From Desulfolithobacter dissulfuricans (GTDB lineage Bacteria; Desulfobacterota; Desulfobulbia; Desulfobulbales; Desulfobulbaceae), in the NCBI RefSeq assembly GCF_025998535.1, contig NZ_AP024233.1, positions 620,001 through 684,000 of the forward strand: a stretch of 64,000 nucleotides of DNA, given 5' to 3'. Positions 19,708-29,629 of the stretch are shown here, piece after piece; position 1 is the stretch's first letter, and each line of letters opens with the position of its first letter. Position numbers and translations under genes: made by a program. Below the pieces are notes generated by a model. That model was not told where the DNA came from and did no database searches. It saw nothing but the letters and a program-made list of their open reading frames with translations.

Positions 19708-19965
19708 CACATCCGGTCGGGATGCCGGACAACCAAAGGGAATGACCGGGTCTCTTCTCCCGGTATCCAGCCCTGGCCTCTTCCTTTGGCATGGTTGCCG
19801 GTCCTGAACGGTCGCCGGAAAAAAAATGGTAGTACATGACCTGTACTTTGAAATCCTTCGTGCTCTTCCTGACTTTGATGATTATGTTACTATGGAGTGC
19901 ACAGGTCGGGGTCAGCGACGTCTGACCCGGTAAGGATTACTTATTATATAATTTGGAGATGTTGT

Positions 19966-21942
19966 TTGAATACTTTCTATAAAAATCTGAGTATGTGGCT
20001 GGTGATTGGTCTGACCATGATCCTGCTTTTCAACCTGTTCAACAAACCGCAGGGTCAGCAGACGGCCATGACCTATTCCGAGTTCTGGTCCAGCGTGGAA
20101 AACGGGGCCATCAACAAGGTCACCATTCAGGGAGAGAAGATCTACGGCATCGGTAGCAATGGCCGGCCCTTTGTCACCGTGGTGCCGCCGGATCTCGAAC
20201 TGATTCCCATGCTGCGCAAATCCGGTGTGGATATCACGGTCAAGGAACCGGAACGGGAATCGCTGTGGATGTCTATCTTCATCTCCTGGTTTCCCATGCT
20301 GTTGCTTATCGGCGTGTGGATCTTCTTCATGCGCCAGATGCAGATGGGGGGCAAGGGCGGTGCCCTGTCCTTTGGCAAGACCCGGGCCAAGCTGCAGGGT
20401 GAAGGAGAGGTCAATGTCACCTTCAAGGATGTGGCCGGTATTGATGAGGCCAAGGAAGAGCTTGAAGAAATTATCGATTTCCTGAGGGATCCGCAGAAGT
20501 TCACCAAACTTGGTGGACGCATTCCAAAGGGTGTTTTGCTTGCCGGACCTCCAGGTACCGGTAAGACACTCCTGGCCAAGGCCATTGCCGGCGAGGCCGG
20601 GGTACCGTTTTTTACCATTTCGGGCTCTGACTTTGTCGAGATGTTCGTCGGTGTCGGTGCCTCCCGGGTCCGTGACCTGTTCAACCAGGGCAAGAAACAC
20701 GCTCCCTGCATCATCTTCATCGATGAGATCGACGCGGTGGGACGGCACCGGGGTGCGGGTCTTGGCGGTGGTCATGATGAACGCGAGCAGACTCTGAACC
20801 AGTTACTGGTTGAAATGGACGGTTTCGAGGCCAACGAGGGGGTCATTATCATCGCGGCCACCAACCGGCCCGACGTCCTTGATCCGGCTCTGCTGCGGCC
20901 CGGTCGTTTTGACCGCCAGGTGGTCGTGCCAATTCCTGACATCAAGGGGCGGGAAAAGATCCTCGAGATCTACGGCCGCAAGACCAAGATGGCCGCCAAT
21001 GTCGACTTTGCCGTCATTGCCCGGGGCACGCCCGGGTTTTCCGGCGCTGATCTGGAAAACCTGATCAACGAGGCAGCGCTCATGGCTGCCCGTGCCGGCG
21101 AGGAAGAGATCACTTTAGAGCGGCTCGAGCAGGCCAAGGACAAGATCATGATGGGCGCTGAGCGCAAGTCCATGATCATCAGTGAAAAGGAGAAAGAGGT
21201 CACGGCCTATCACGAGGCCGGTCATGCGCTGGTAGCCCGGCTGCTGCCGGATACCGATCCCATCCACAAGGTGACCATTATTCCGCGGGGCAGGGCGCTT
21301 GGTCTGACCATGCAGCTTCCGCTGGATGAGAAGTATACCCATTCGAAAAAATACCTGCTCAACTCCATTGCCATTCTCTTTGGTGGCCGGATGGCTGAAA
21401 AACTGGTGTTTGATGAAATTACCACCGGGGCCGGCAATGACCTGGAACGTGCCACCGAGCTGGCAAGGAAGATGGTCTGCGAGTGGGGTATGAGCGATGA
21501 GCTTGGCCCCCTGACCTACGGCAAGAAGGAGGAGCAGATCTTTCTGGGCCGTGAGATAGCCCAGCACCGGGATTACTCTGAATCCACCGCCCAGAAGATC
21601 GACGATGCGGTCAAGAAAATCATCCTCGATGCCAGTTCCAAGGTGGAACTGCTGCTCCAGGAAAATCTCGATATCCTTAAGGCAGTGGCCAGGGAGCTTT
21701 TGGAAAAAGAGACCATCATACTTGAGGACATCGACCGGATCATCAATGAGATGCGACCGTCCGAAGAGCAAATGTCGGAATCCGGGACAGAAGAACCTGG
21801 TCCGCAGCCGGCCCAGCCTTCCGGTGAATCCGCCGAGCCGGTGCAGACCGCCGAGGTACGTGAGGACCGGGAATCGGAAGACAGCGAGCAGGACACCTCC
21901 CGGGGCGAGGAACCCAGGATCACCGGGGACGCCACAGTCTGA
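19966..21942 (+). CDS. ftsH: ATP-dependent zinc metalloprotease FtsH
   Basis: 658-aa membrane-bound AAA+ protease. Two N-terminal helices flank a small periplasmic domain. AAA motifs: GPPGTGKT (Walker A), [13 protein letters not shown] (Walker B), SRH arginine region RPGRFDRQV. The protease site is HEAGHA, with the third ligand Asp in [10 protein letters not shown]. The tail is acidic and disordered. The TTG start at 19966 has GGAGA 6 bases upstream and gives the typical N-terminus [15 protein letters not shown]; the frame is open further upstream to a GTG at 19897. Followed by folP, a common gene order. Confidence 0.96.
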   Translation: MNTFYKNLSMWLVIGLTMILLFNLFNKPQGQQTAMTYSEFWSSVENGAINKVTIQGEKIYGIGSNGRPFVTVVPPDLELIPMLRKSGVDITVKEPERESLWMSIFISWFPMLLLIGVWIFFMRQMQMGGKGGALSFGKTRAKLQGEGEVNVTFKDVAGIDEAKEELEEIIDFLRDPQKFTKLGGRIPKGVLLAGPPGTGKTLLAKAIAGEAGVPFFTISGSDFVEMFVGVGASRVRDLFNQGKKHAPCIIFIDEIDAVGRHRGAGLGGGHDEREQTLNQLLVEMDGFEANEGVIIIAATNRPDVLDPALLRPGRFDRQVVVPIPDIKGREKILEIYGRKTKMAANVDFAVIARGTPGFSGADLENLINEAALMAARAGEEEITLERLEQAKDKIMMGAERKSMIISEKEKEVTAYHEAGHALVARLLPDTDPIHKVTIIPRGRALGLTMQLPLDEKYTHSKKYLLNSIAILFGGRMAEKLVFDEITTGAGNDLERATELARKMVCEWGMSDELGPLTYGKKEEQIFLGREIAQHRDYSESTAQKIDDAVKKIILDASSKVELLLQENLDILKAVARELLEKETIILEDIDRIINEMRPSEEQMSESGTEEPGPQPAQPSGESAEPVQTAEVREDRESEDSEQDTSRGEEPRITGDATV

Positions 21943-21976
21943 GCGGCCTGCAACAGCCAGGTAAAGTTTGGCCAGT

Positions 21977-22013
21977 ACACAAAAGGCACAGTGAATACCT
22001 GTGCCTTTTGTGT
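21977..22013 (+). terminator. Hairpin terminator after ftsH
   Basis: 15-bp perfect stem ACACAAAAGGCACAG / CTGTGCCTTTTGTGT with a 7-base loop, 34 bp after the ftsH stop. The 3' arm carries a T4 tract. It would separate ftsH from folP. Confidence 0.65.
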
Positions 22014-22024
22014 GTTTCACCTTC

Positions 22025-22226
22025 AACCTGAATCCTGCAGTCGTCATGCGGTCTCGCCGCATCACTGTTCGTGCACCGAGAACGTCGAAACAGGTGCAGA
22101 TACAAGGAGGCGAGCCGGTTTCGGCGCAGGCGTACGTTGGTACGTCGAGCACGAAACCGGTGAAGCCGACGCCGTAGATGTTCCTGTTTCAACGTTCGAA
22201 TGCCGGACATCTGCAGGGTTCAGGTT
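22025..22226. repeat. Long palindromic element between ftsH and folP (type 4)
   Basis: Nested inverted repeats run through the whole segment. Outer arms: AACCTGAATCCTGCAG / CTGCAGGGTTCAGGTT. Middle arms: GAACGTCGAAACAGG / CCTGTTTCAACGTTC. Inner arms: CCGGTTTCG / CGAAACCGG. It is non-coding, about 200 bp, and can fold into one long hairpin or cruciform. Confidence 0.65.
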
Positions 22227-22239
22227 AAACCACAAATGG

Positions 22240-23071
22240 ATGTCTCAGGACATGGTATCTGAAAAACCTGCAGTTCAGATCATGGGGATCCTCAACGTGA
22301 CCCCGGATTCCTTTTCCGATGGCGGCCGCTTTACCTCCATGGAGGATATTGCTCGCCAGGTTGAGGAGATGCTCTCCCAGGGGTGGATATCATCGATGTG
22401 GGCGGGGAATCAACCCGGCCCTTTGCCGATCCGGTTCCAGAGGACCAGGAGCTTGAGCGGGTCCTTCCTGCCATTGAGATCATACGGCAACAGACCGATA
22501 TTCCCGTTTCCATCGATACCACCAAGGCCTCTGTGGCCCGGGCCGCGCTGGCTGCCGGGGCCACCATGGTCAACGACATCTCTGCCCTGCGTCACGATCC
22601 CGACATGGCTGATGTGGTGCGGTCCTGTGATGGACCGGTTATCATCATGCACATGCAGGGGACGCCCCGGACCATGCAGCTTGATCCGCGCTATGATGAT
22701 GTGGTGGAAGATATCATCACCTTTTTTCAGGAGCGGATTGCCTGGATGAGCGAACAGGGTATCGATTCCAGGAGGATTATTATTGATCCCGGTATAGGCT
22801 TTGGCAAAACCCTGGAGCATAACCTTGAAATTCTGCGCAACGTGGCCCGGTTCCGGGCAACCGGTCACCGGGTGCTGATCGGTCATTCCCGCAAGTCCTT
22901 TTTTGACAAGCTGTTCGGAATTCCCGTGACCGAACGGGACTGTCCCACCGCTGTGGTCTCGGCTCTCTGCTTCCTGCAGGGGCGGATATCATCCGGGTCC
23001 ATGATGTCAAGACCACACGGCAGGCCCTGAAACTGGCCAGACTGATCGGTTTGCCGGCTTCCCAGGCCTGA
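22240..23071 (+). pseudogene. folP: Dihydropteroate synthase, broken by two 1-base losses (likely sequence errors)
   Basis: TIM-barrel enzyme of folate synthesis joining pABA to dihydropterin pyrophosphate. With one G added in the run at 22380-22383 and one in the run at 22979-22982, a normal protein of about 277 aa is restored. It starts MSQDMVSEK, continues with MGILNVTPDSFSDGG, DIIDVGGESTRP, the diagnostic DPGIGFGKT and GHSRKSFF, and ends RLIGLPASQA. Both missing bases are in G runs within otherwise perfect family sequence, so the gene is probably intact in the organism. Downstream of ftsH, as in many bacteria. Confidence 0.9.
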
Positions 23072-23545
23072 TCCCCTGTCACTCCGTCCGCAGCCGGTGG
23101 TGGTTCCTGTTTTTCCCCGCCGGGCCCTGTTTTCTGTTTTGATGAATTTTTCTTGTTTTTTCTAAGGTGGTTGTGCCACAGCCAACTTCGCTGAAGTTGT
23201 CCTGCCCCGGCGGACAACAGGACGATTTTTTAAGTGACGTAACCTCTGGCTCACGGTACTTCTATCCCAGAGTTTCCCGGAAATGCTTATCCGAAAATCG
23301 CCCATGGGCGTGGTGCTGCCAGGGTGCTTTTCATGGTTCGTTTTGGCTGGACAGTTCCGAAATCTGGTCCAGCTATGCTGGTTTATCCCCAGGATAATTC
23401 AGCTCTTTTCGCACGGTTATAGGAGGTGCGGGTTGGCCGGGTGTTCTTCTCTTTTCAGCTATCAAATCCGTGTGCCCAGCTCTTGGAAAAAACAACACCG
23501 GACATAACCAGTATCTGTCGGACCGGCCTCGTATCGTGGTTCAAT
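23072..23545. repeat. Non-coding region with a palindromic repeat shared with 32400-32713
   Basis: No gene is supported. TTATCCGAAAATC (23287-23299), a TTTTCATGG block and CTGGTCCAGC (23364-23373) followed by ATGCTGG recur in the same order at 32577-32713. CCAGC-tat-GCTGG forms a small hairpin at the right end. Confidence 0.45.
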
Positions 23546-25519
23546 ATGGATTTTTGCCGCCTGGCCGAGGCATTGCGGCCGATGGTGGCCGGCAGGGACG
23601 AGTTTCGTTTGCCGCCCAGAATCCATTTTCTTCGGGAATCCCTGAAGGAAGAACCTTCCCTGCAGATATATGACCAACTGTATGTCACGTTTCTGTTCAT
23701 TGATGACCTGGAAGGAGCCTATGGTTGTGTCGGCGCCGCCATAGGTGCGATCTGGGCGAGCGGCCGGGATTTTCGTCTCTACGAGCTCTGGATGTGCCGG
23801 GCCGACTTCCTGCTCAGGAGGATCCGCGAGGTGTCCTCGCTGGCCGTTGCCTCGCTGCTGGGTTACATGGCCCTGGCGGAACTCACCGGCCAGGGTAATC
23901 TCGACCTGGCGGTCATGCCCTATACGGTGCAGCAGCACTGGGCCGAAAAATCCGAATCCGTCTCACTGCGTCTGCTCCATGCCTCCACCGCTGCATTCTG
24001 CTCCTTCTGGTCCGGAGACCTGACCAACGCCGAGTTTCTTTTAAGCGAAAATCTCGCCCTGAGCGAGCTTCTGGAGGCATCCTCCCTGTCCACCCTTCTC
24101 TTTCACTCCTGTCTCGGACTCTGTCGGGTGATCAAGGGAGAGAGCAGCGAGGGATTGGCCATGCTGGCCGGAGTGGTGAAGCATGGCGCCATGGCCCGCT
24201 TTCCCCTTTCCATAACCCTGCACCTGTACACCAACTACCTGTATGGGCTCTGCCTGGAAGGGGACCTGGTCATGATCCAGGAAGTTGCTGATTTTATAAT
24301 GGATAAAACCATTCTGCCCTGCAACTACTATCACCTTGCCTGCATGCATTTCTGCCTGGCTATCGCCGCCCTCCGCCTGGGTACGCCGCGCAAGGCCCTG
24401 CTCCATGCCGAGGCTGCCCTCCAGCGGGGCAGGATGAGCAACAGTCAGCTCATTGCGCCCATTGCCGCCCTGATCCGTGGCCAGGCCCTGGCTGACCTGG
24501 AGGAAAATGCCCAGGCCATGGACCATTTCAACCGCTGGCTTCCCAGATGGCAGGACCGGGGATTTACCCTGTTCGCATCCACCGCTTTTCTGGAACTGGC
24601 AATGATCCATGTTCGGCTTGGAAATCGTCCCCTGGCAGCCGGATATTTTGAGAGGGCCGGCGCTGTTCTGCCAAAAGGTGAATCGCTGCTGGCCCTGTAT
24701 AGGGGGCGCAAATTCATCGAAAAGATAGAACGGGGGCTGTATGCTCCCCTTCCTCCCGGAGCTGTATCTCCCGCACCGGTCCAGGGTCCACCGATACGAA
24801 TCCAGATGCTGGGCGGTTTCCGGGTTACGATCAATGGCCAGGAAGTGTACGACAGGATGTGGAAGGGCCGTCGTTCAAAGGAGTTGCTCTGGGCCATCAT
24901 CGCCCTGGGCGGGACCAAGGTTTCCCAGGAAAAACTCGCCCTCCTGCTCTGGCCTGACAGTGATGGCGACCGGGCCCTGAACAACCTTAAGATGGCCCTG
25001 TCCAGGCTGCGCAAGGTGGCCACCCCCGGCCTGGAGGAGGGAACGACATGGCTGGCTGTCAAGCACAAACGGGTTTCCCTGGTCAGCGCCCTTTGCCGGG
25101 TGGATTCCCTGGCATTTGTTCAGGCAATGAAGAGGCCGGGGAAGGAGAACTGTCGTGAACTCCAGCAGGTTCTCTGCTCCTACCGGGATGAATTTTTACC
25201 AGACCAGGAAGAGTGGTGGATCGTTGACTGCCGCAAAAAACTGCGCGCACTTTTTGTAAGGGGCGCTCTCCAACTGGCCGGAAACGGGACCGGCGATAAA
25301 GATGTGGTGCTGGCCCTGCTCGAGCAGGCTTGCCATGCCGATCCTCTCCATGAAACCGTTTATGCCTCCCTGATGGAACAGTACATGGAGGCCGGTTATC
25401 CGGTCTATGCCCTGAACATTTTCCGCCGGGCTGAAAAAGTTATCTCCGCTCAAACCGGCCGGCAGCCTGGCCCCAAACTCCACGCCCTTGCCAGGAAGGC
25501 AAAAAAGATAATATCGTAA
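23546..25519 (+). CDS. BTAD-type transcriptional activator with TPR-like N-terminus
   Basis: 657-aa regulator. The N-terminal 420 residues are helical and TPR/MalT-like (repeated A/L-rich helices such as HAEAALQRGRMSN and NRPLAAGYFERAG). Then comes an OmpR-type winged helix (IQMLGGFRVTINGQEV, SKELLWAIIALGG, LALLLWPD, NLKMALSRLRKV) and a C-terminal bacterial transcriptional activation domain with its closing helix YPVYALNIFRRAEKVI. The NTPase found in many SARP/MalT relatives is absent. The frame is open to a GTG at 23426, but codon use there looks non-coding; the ATG at 23546 is my choice, without a clear ribosome site. Target genes unknown. Confidence 0.85.
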   Translation: MDFCRLAEALRPMVAGRDEFRLPPRIHFLRESLKEEPSLQIYDQLYVTFLFIDDLEGAYGCVGAAIGAIWASGRDFRLYELWMCRADFLLRRIREVSSLAVASLLGYMALAELTGQGNLDLAVMPYTVQQHWAEKSESVSLRLLHASTAAFCSFWSGDLTNAEFLLSENLALSELLEASSLSTLLFHSCLGLCRVIKGESSEGLAMLAGVVKHGAMARFPLSITLHLYTNYLYGLCLEGDLVMIQEVADFIMDKTILPCNYYHLACMHFCLAIAALRLGTPRKALLHAEAALQRGRMSNSQLIAPIAALIRGQALADLEENAQAMDHFNRWLPRWQDRGFTLFASTAFLELAMIHVRLGNRPLAAGYFERAGAVLPKGESLLALYRGRKFIEKIERGLYAPLPPGAVSPAPVQGPPIRIQMLGGFRVTINGQEVYDRMWKGRRSKELLWAIIALGGTKVSQEKLALLLWPDSDGDRALNNLKMALSRLRKVATPGLEEGTTWLAVKHKRVSLVSALCRVDSLAFVQAMKRPGKENCRELQQVLCSYRDEFLPDQEEWWIVDCRKKLRALFVRGALQLAGNGTGDKDVVLALLEQACHADPLHETVYASLMEQYMEAGYPVYALNIFRRAEKVISAQTGRQPGPKLHALARKAKKIIS

Positions 25520-25864
25520 CTCCTCCCCTGTACCTCCCAACCCACCGGTATCCAGGCCGGGATGGCAAGTCAGCCATTCCTCCGTGGTCCATACCCTCAG
25601 GCGATCCGCTTCCAGGCAGAAGGTGAGTAGTGTCTAATGTTCCGGAGGAAGGGATTGGCCCCGGCTGAATCGAATTCTTTTTCCGGCCTGTTACCGGATT
25701 GTTACTTTGCCTCTGGTATGCTGTTGTTAAAAACAGCGGTTAAACTTACCCGTCTCAGAAAAGAAGGGGAAAACCCGCTGGGGAGGAGGCAGATAGCTGC
25801 CCCTGAAACAGATCTGGCATTTTCTGCCGGCGTTGTATCTTGAACTCTATAAGGGAGGTTCGGC
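25520..25864. other. Intergenic region upstream of a three-gene cluster
   Basis: 345 bp with no supported gene. The last 20 bp hold a strong ribosome site (GGGAGG) for the next gene. No convincing promoter pair was found. Confidence 0.4.
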
Positions 25865-26173
25865 ATGGCTAATGAAATCAAGAAGTATCATGTCCTCGTC
25901 TATGGAAGTCCCACCGGTTACCAGACGAACCGGGCCCAGATCGCCCTGTACGGCAGCAATGGGAAAACTGTCGGCTATATCAGGTTTAATGATCCGGATA
26001 TGCGTTTCGAAAACGATTCGGACAGCGGAGGGCGGATAAAGATGCACTTGCCTTCGGCCATGTTCTCAAGTGTTTTTGACATGTTGCGTAATGAAAAGCC
26101 GGTCTATATCTACTTTGCGCAGGGACGGGGGTTCCTCTCGACGTCTGCGGAACCGGTCGGAGAAGGTGAGTAG
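25865..26173 (+). CDS. Small uncharacterised protein, 102 aa
   Basis: Not recognised. The sequence is mixed alpha/beta with an LYGSNGKTVGYIRFNDPDMRFE core and a KPVYIYFAQG strand near the end; no signal peptide, cysteine or helix-turn-helix. GGGAGG lies 6 bases before the ATG. It is the first gene of an apparent operon with the membrane protein at 26222 and the metallopeptidase at 26759. Confidence 0.75.
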   Translation: MANEIKKYHVLVYGSPTGYQTNRAQIALYGSNGKTVGYIRFNDPDMRFENDSDSGGRIKMHLPSAMFSSVFDMLRNEKPVYIYFAQGRGFLSTSAEPVGEGE

Positions 26174-26221
26174 CAGTGCCATGAGGGAGTTTTTCGCTGT
26201 TGAACAACCAGGGAAAAGGAG

Positions 26222-26740
26222 ATGGGTCAGGGAACGGTAACCATGAAAGAAGAAATATCCCGCCTCCGCAATCGTGTAATCCGCAGTGTCCGGGTAAACG
26301 GTCCCTTCTGGACTGGAATGGCTGCCGTTGCCTGGCCCTGCGGGCAGGCCGGTGCGGCAGGGCCAACGGAGATTGTCCCGGTCGAGAACATCATTGCCAC
26401 CAGTACCCCCATCGCTATTACCTTTATGCTGAGCGTAATGGCCCTTAAGATCACCGCCTTTGTGCTGGGATATCTGATTGTCCGGCTGGGACATGACACC
26501 CTGCTCAAGGGCGTCACCGGTGAGATTGATTTCGGTTTTTCGGGTTCCGGCTTCAAAACCAAGTTGCAAGCCGCAAGTCCCGGTGCGCTTTTCGTGTTGA
26601 TGGGGGCAGCCATTATAATCTGGGGGCTGACAGTTAAAAAGCCGATGGAGATTAAAGCGGTGCCTCCTTCCGGAGCCTCGGTGAGCGAAGCAGCGGCAAA
26701 GGGTGCCGAAACACTGCACCGGGTACCCGTGCCTGACTAA
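26222..26740 (+). CDS. Uncharacterised membrane protein, 172 aa
   Basis: Not recognised. Two hydrophobic helices are visible: one near residues 67-90 (ITFMLSVMALKITAFVLGYLIV) and one near 121-138 (ALFVLMGAAIIIWGL), separated by a Gly-rich segment GEIDFGFSGSGFKTKL. The C-terminus is short and polar. An alternative start is the ATG at 26243, since AGGAG directly abuts the ATG at 26222. Ends 18 bp before the metallopeptidase gene. Confidence 0.75.
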   Translation: MGQGTVTMKEEISRLRNRVIRSVRVNGPFWTGMAAVAWPCGQAGAAGPTEIVPVENIIATSTPIAITFMLSVMALKITAFVLGYLIVRLGHDTLLKGVTGEIDFGFSGSGFKTKLQAASPGALFVLMGAAIIIWGLTVKKPMEIKAVPPSGASVSEAAAKGAETLHRVPVPD

Positions 26741-26758
26741 GCTGGGAGGGAGGATTTC

Positions 26759-28285
26759 ATGTTGTCTCTGCTCATCCACCGAAGGGGGATTTTTTTGGCA
26801 TGTGTGATGTTTTTTGCGTCCTGCCCTGGAATATTGGTGTCGGTCATTGCCGAGGATGGTGAAGCAGAACAGAATTACCAGCGTTTTCTGGCGATCTACC
26901 GTCAGGAAAGGCCAACGAAAGCTGAGCTGCGCAAGGCGCTCGACTATCTTGAATCCGCCAATCTTTTCGCTCCTGATACGTATAAATACGTATTCAGCAT
27001 GGGAGCGCTCAACAACACCCTGGGACGCTGGGAAGAAGCGTCTCGCTGGCTGGAAAAGGCCCGGTCACTGGCATCAACTGACCAGCAGCGACACTATATT
27101 CAGACCGAATTCGAATACTGCCAGGTTCAGCTGGCCAAGCTGAGGGTGAGCCGTTGGGCCAGTCCCGGCGTGTCGATCAGCTTTATCATGAAACGTGGTA
27201 CCGTTGAAATGGATCAGAGCAACATCGACAAACTCCCGCAGCGGCTGCCGGTTATCAGTATTGGGGATTCGTCGCGCCCTCTGGAAGGCACCCTCAGGCG
27301 CATGCTGCGTGGAATGGACGTCAAAATGGTGGGCAAAGATGTGTTCCTGGTCGTTGGAGTGGAAGATGACATCTCCCCGGAAGTCCATTATGAAAGAGGT
27401 ATTAAAGATTTTTATAACTATTTTCGGAACCAGTATTTTGAGGACCTGCCCCGTCGTCTGCTTGTCGTCCTGATTTCCTCCAGGCCCCATGTGCTGGTAG
27501 AGGCGACAAGAAAACTGTATCCTCAGGTCGGTCTTCCGCTCTACGCTCCATTTCTTGGTTATTACAACCCTGCCGATAATCTGATCATGACCACGGGAGG
27601 ACGTACCGGATACGGCACCCTGCTGCATGAAATGATCCATGCGTTGATAGAGGCCGATTTTCCCCAGGCTCCGCCGTGGCTCAATGAAGGTCTTGCCAGC
27701 CTTTATGAGCGGACACAATGGACTTCTGCCCGACTCAACACTCTGCCTAACTGGCGAATGGACAGGATGCGTGAAGATAACATACCATCGCTCCAGGTAC
27801 TGGCCGGAAAAGCCAAAGAAATAGGGCTCCATTCCAATGAAATCGCTGAAATTCGTCTCCTGCTCCTGTTTCTGGATCAGCGACAGCTGGTCGATGATCT
27901 GTACCGGATGGCGAAAGAGAAAGGATCCTCTTTTTCGCTGGAGGAAGCACTTTCTGCATTGGGGGTGAACGAGGAGGATTGGCGGCTTTTTGTGAAGAAC
28001 ACGTTTCGTGACTACAGTGTTGCGCAGGACCGCGGAGCACTCAGCAATCCCGATGAAGTCCGGTTTTTCCAGCAGGCGCTGAATCAGGTCCTGGGCGCAA
28101 ATCTCAAGGTCGACGGGATCTGGGGTCCGTCATCCCGGGAAAAGCTGGTCGAATTCCAGACAATGGCTCAGCTCGAGCCGGACGGCATCCCCGGTCCCAG
28201 GACCATGGCAGAGCTGAAAAGACGATACACGCTCACCCAGGTGAAGCAGCTGGAAGAAGCATCCAATGTCCAGGTTATTCCTTGA
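26759..28285 (+). CDS. Secreted TPR, gluzincin-type metallopeptidase and peptidoglycan-binding protein
   Basis: 508 aa. A signal-like N-terminus is followed by TPR-like helices (about residues 40-125), a central region of unknown fold, and a zinc site LLHEMIHALIE near 287 with the downstream ligand Glu in WLNEGLASLYE, the gluzincin (peptidase MA-like) arrangement. The C-terminal 70 residues form a PG_binding_1 domain (FFQQALNQVLGANLKVDGIWGP, LEPDGIPGPRTMAEL). It likely acts on the cell wall or an envelope protein. GGGAGG precedes the start. Probably co-transcribed with the two small upstream genes. Confidence 0.85.
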   Translation: MLSLLIHRRGIFLACVMFFASCPGILVSVIAEDGEAEQNYQRFLAIYRQERPTKAELRKALDYLESANLFAPDTYKYVFSMGALNNTLGRWEEASRWLEKARSLASTDQQRHYIQTEFEYCQVQLAKLRVSRWASPGVSISFIMKRGTVEMDQSNIDKLPQRLPVISIGDSSRPLEGTLRRMLRGMDVKMVGKDVFLVVGVEDDISPEVHYERGIKDFYNYFRNQYFEDLPRRLLVVLISSRPHVLVEATRKLYPQVGLPLYAPFLGYYNPADNLIMTTGGRTGYGTLLHEMIHALIEADFPQAPPWLNEGLASLYERTQWTSARLNTLPNWRMDRMREDNIPSLQVLAGKAKEIGLHSNEIAEIRLLLLFLDQRQLVDDLYRMAKEKGSSFSLEEALSALGVNEEDWRLFVKNTFRDYSVAQDRGALSNPDEVRFFQQALNQVLGANLKVDGIWGPSSREKLVEFQTMAQLEPDGIPGPRTMAELKRRYTLTQVKQLEEASNVQVIP

Positions 28286-28385
28286 TGAATAGAAAACCGT
28301 CAGGTCGTTTGCTTTCAGAGCGGATTTGCTTAAACCTGAGCATATCTCTGTTACACAGGTTCTTTAGCCTGACCGGGAAAGACTT

Positions 28386-29576
28386 TCATGGTAAGCGGCT
28401 GTAGCCATGCCGCATTTTCCACAGGAAATATTTTTCAAATCTGATCTTGGCCCATTTCGCCCACCTGGCCTCCTTGAGGTGTGATTTCTGGCGGGGCGGC
28501 AGGACCGGATCAGCTACCATCAGGGCGGCGGTTTTACCCATGTCCATCAGGCAGATGATATCCAGAGACTTGCTTGCCACCGGTGGCTGGTTGTCGATAT
28601 CGGCCACGATATTGACGGCCGCTGCCTTGGCCATCTTCACGGTCATGAATCCGGTCTTCGGCACTCCTGTGGGTACCGGGGTCGGCTCGGCCGGGGCCAG
28701 GGCCATGGCCACCCCGATGGTGTAGATGTTTTGATGTTCGGGATGTCGGTAATGGTCGTCGGCCGGGATAAATCCGCGCGGGTTGCCAAGGCCGGCCACT
28801 CCGGCCACGCCCTTGAAGGGCGGGGCCAGCATGGCCAGTTTAAAGGGCAGGGTGATGCCGCTGGCAAGGCGGATTTCATCCGGGATGATCTCGTCCACCG
28901 ACTGGTTGGTGACAGCCTTGATGTCACGTTCTGCAAACTCATCTTCCAGAAACCGGCGAGACTTGCCCAGGCCTCCAACCCCCATATGGCCAACGTATGG
29001 TTCTGAAGTGAGATAGACAAGGGGGACCTTGTGGCGCATCTTCCTCTTGCGCAGCTCGTAATCCATTTCAAAGGCGAGCTCGTAATAGGGACCGAAACAG
29101 CTGGCCATCTGTGTTGATCCCACCACCACCGGACCAGGCTCAGACAGCAGTCTGGCCCAGGCAACTCGGCTCTTCTCGGCATGTTTCAGGCTGAAGGTGC
29201 AGTGCGTGTGGCCGCCTTCAGGTCCCAGGCCGGGTATTTCATCGCAGGAAAGATGCGGCCCTGTGGAAATAACCAGGTAATCATAATGATAATTGTCCTG
29301 GTCTGTGTATACGGTGAGCGAATCCGGGTCGACTCCGGTCACCGTGGCATGGATAAAGGTAATTGCCCGCGGTTTCAGAATGTCTTCAACCTTTAAGGTA
29401 ATGTCCCGGGCCCGGCGGCTGCCCATGATCAGCCAGGGCAGCGAAGGCAGAAAGACAAAATCACGGTCATTGCTGATCAGGGTGACATCGGCCCGATCCT
29501 TGAGCAGCCGTTTGATTTCAAGGGCCGCGGTAAGTCCGCCAAAGGAACCGCCCAGGACAACGATCTTTTTTCTCAT
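28386..29576 (-). CDS. Sulfide:quinone oxidoreductase-like FAD flavoprotein
   Basis: 396-aa member of the pyridine nucleotide-disulfide oxidoreductase superfamily, closest in features to sulfide:quinone reductase. The FAD motif VVLGGSFGGLTAALEI is near the start. A mid-sequence LVISTGPHL is followed by cysteines in STGPHLSCDEIP and MASCFGPYYE, and there is a late FAD motif IYTIGVAMAL. It would pass electrons from sulfide or persulfide to the membrane quinone pool. It is the last gene of an ArsR-DsrE operon, which supports a sulfur role. SQR type is not assigned. Confidence 0.85.
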   Translation of the reverse strand: MRKKIVVLGGSFGGLTAALEIKRLLKDRADVTLISNDRDFVFLPSLPWLIMGSRRARDITLKVEDILKPRAITFIHATVTGVDPDSLTVYTDQDNYHYDYLVISTGPHLSCDEIPGLGPEGGHTHCTFSLKHAEKSRVAWARLLSEPGPVVVGSTQMASCFGPYYELAFEMDYELRKRKMRHKVPLVYLTSEPYVGHMGVGGLGKSRRFLEDEFAERDIKAVTNQSVDEIIPDEIRLASGITLPFKLAMLAPPFKGVAGVAGLGNPRGFIPADDHYRHPEHQNIYTIGVAMALAPAEPTPVPTGVPKTGFMTVKMAKAAAVNIVADIDNQPPVASKSLDIICLMDMGKTAALMVADPVLPPRQKSHLKEARWAKWAKIRFEKYFLWKMRHGYSRLP

Positions 29577-29629
29577 GCGACCACCCTTGTTTTTTTAGTT
29601 GATAGCGGGGTCGGGATCGCGCCCGGGGC

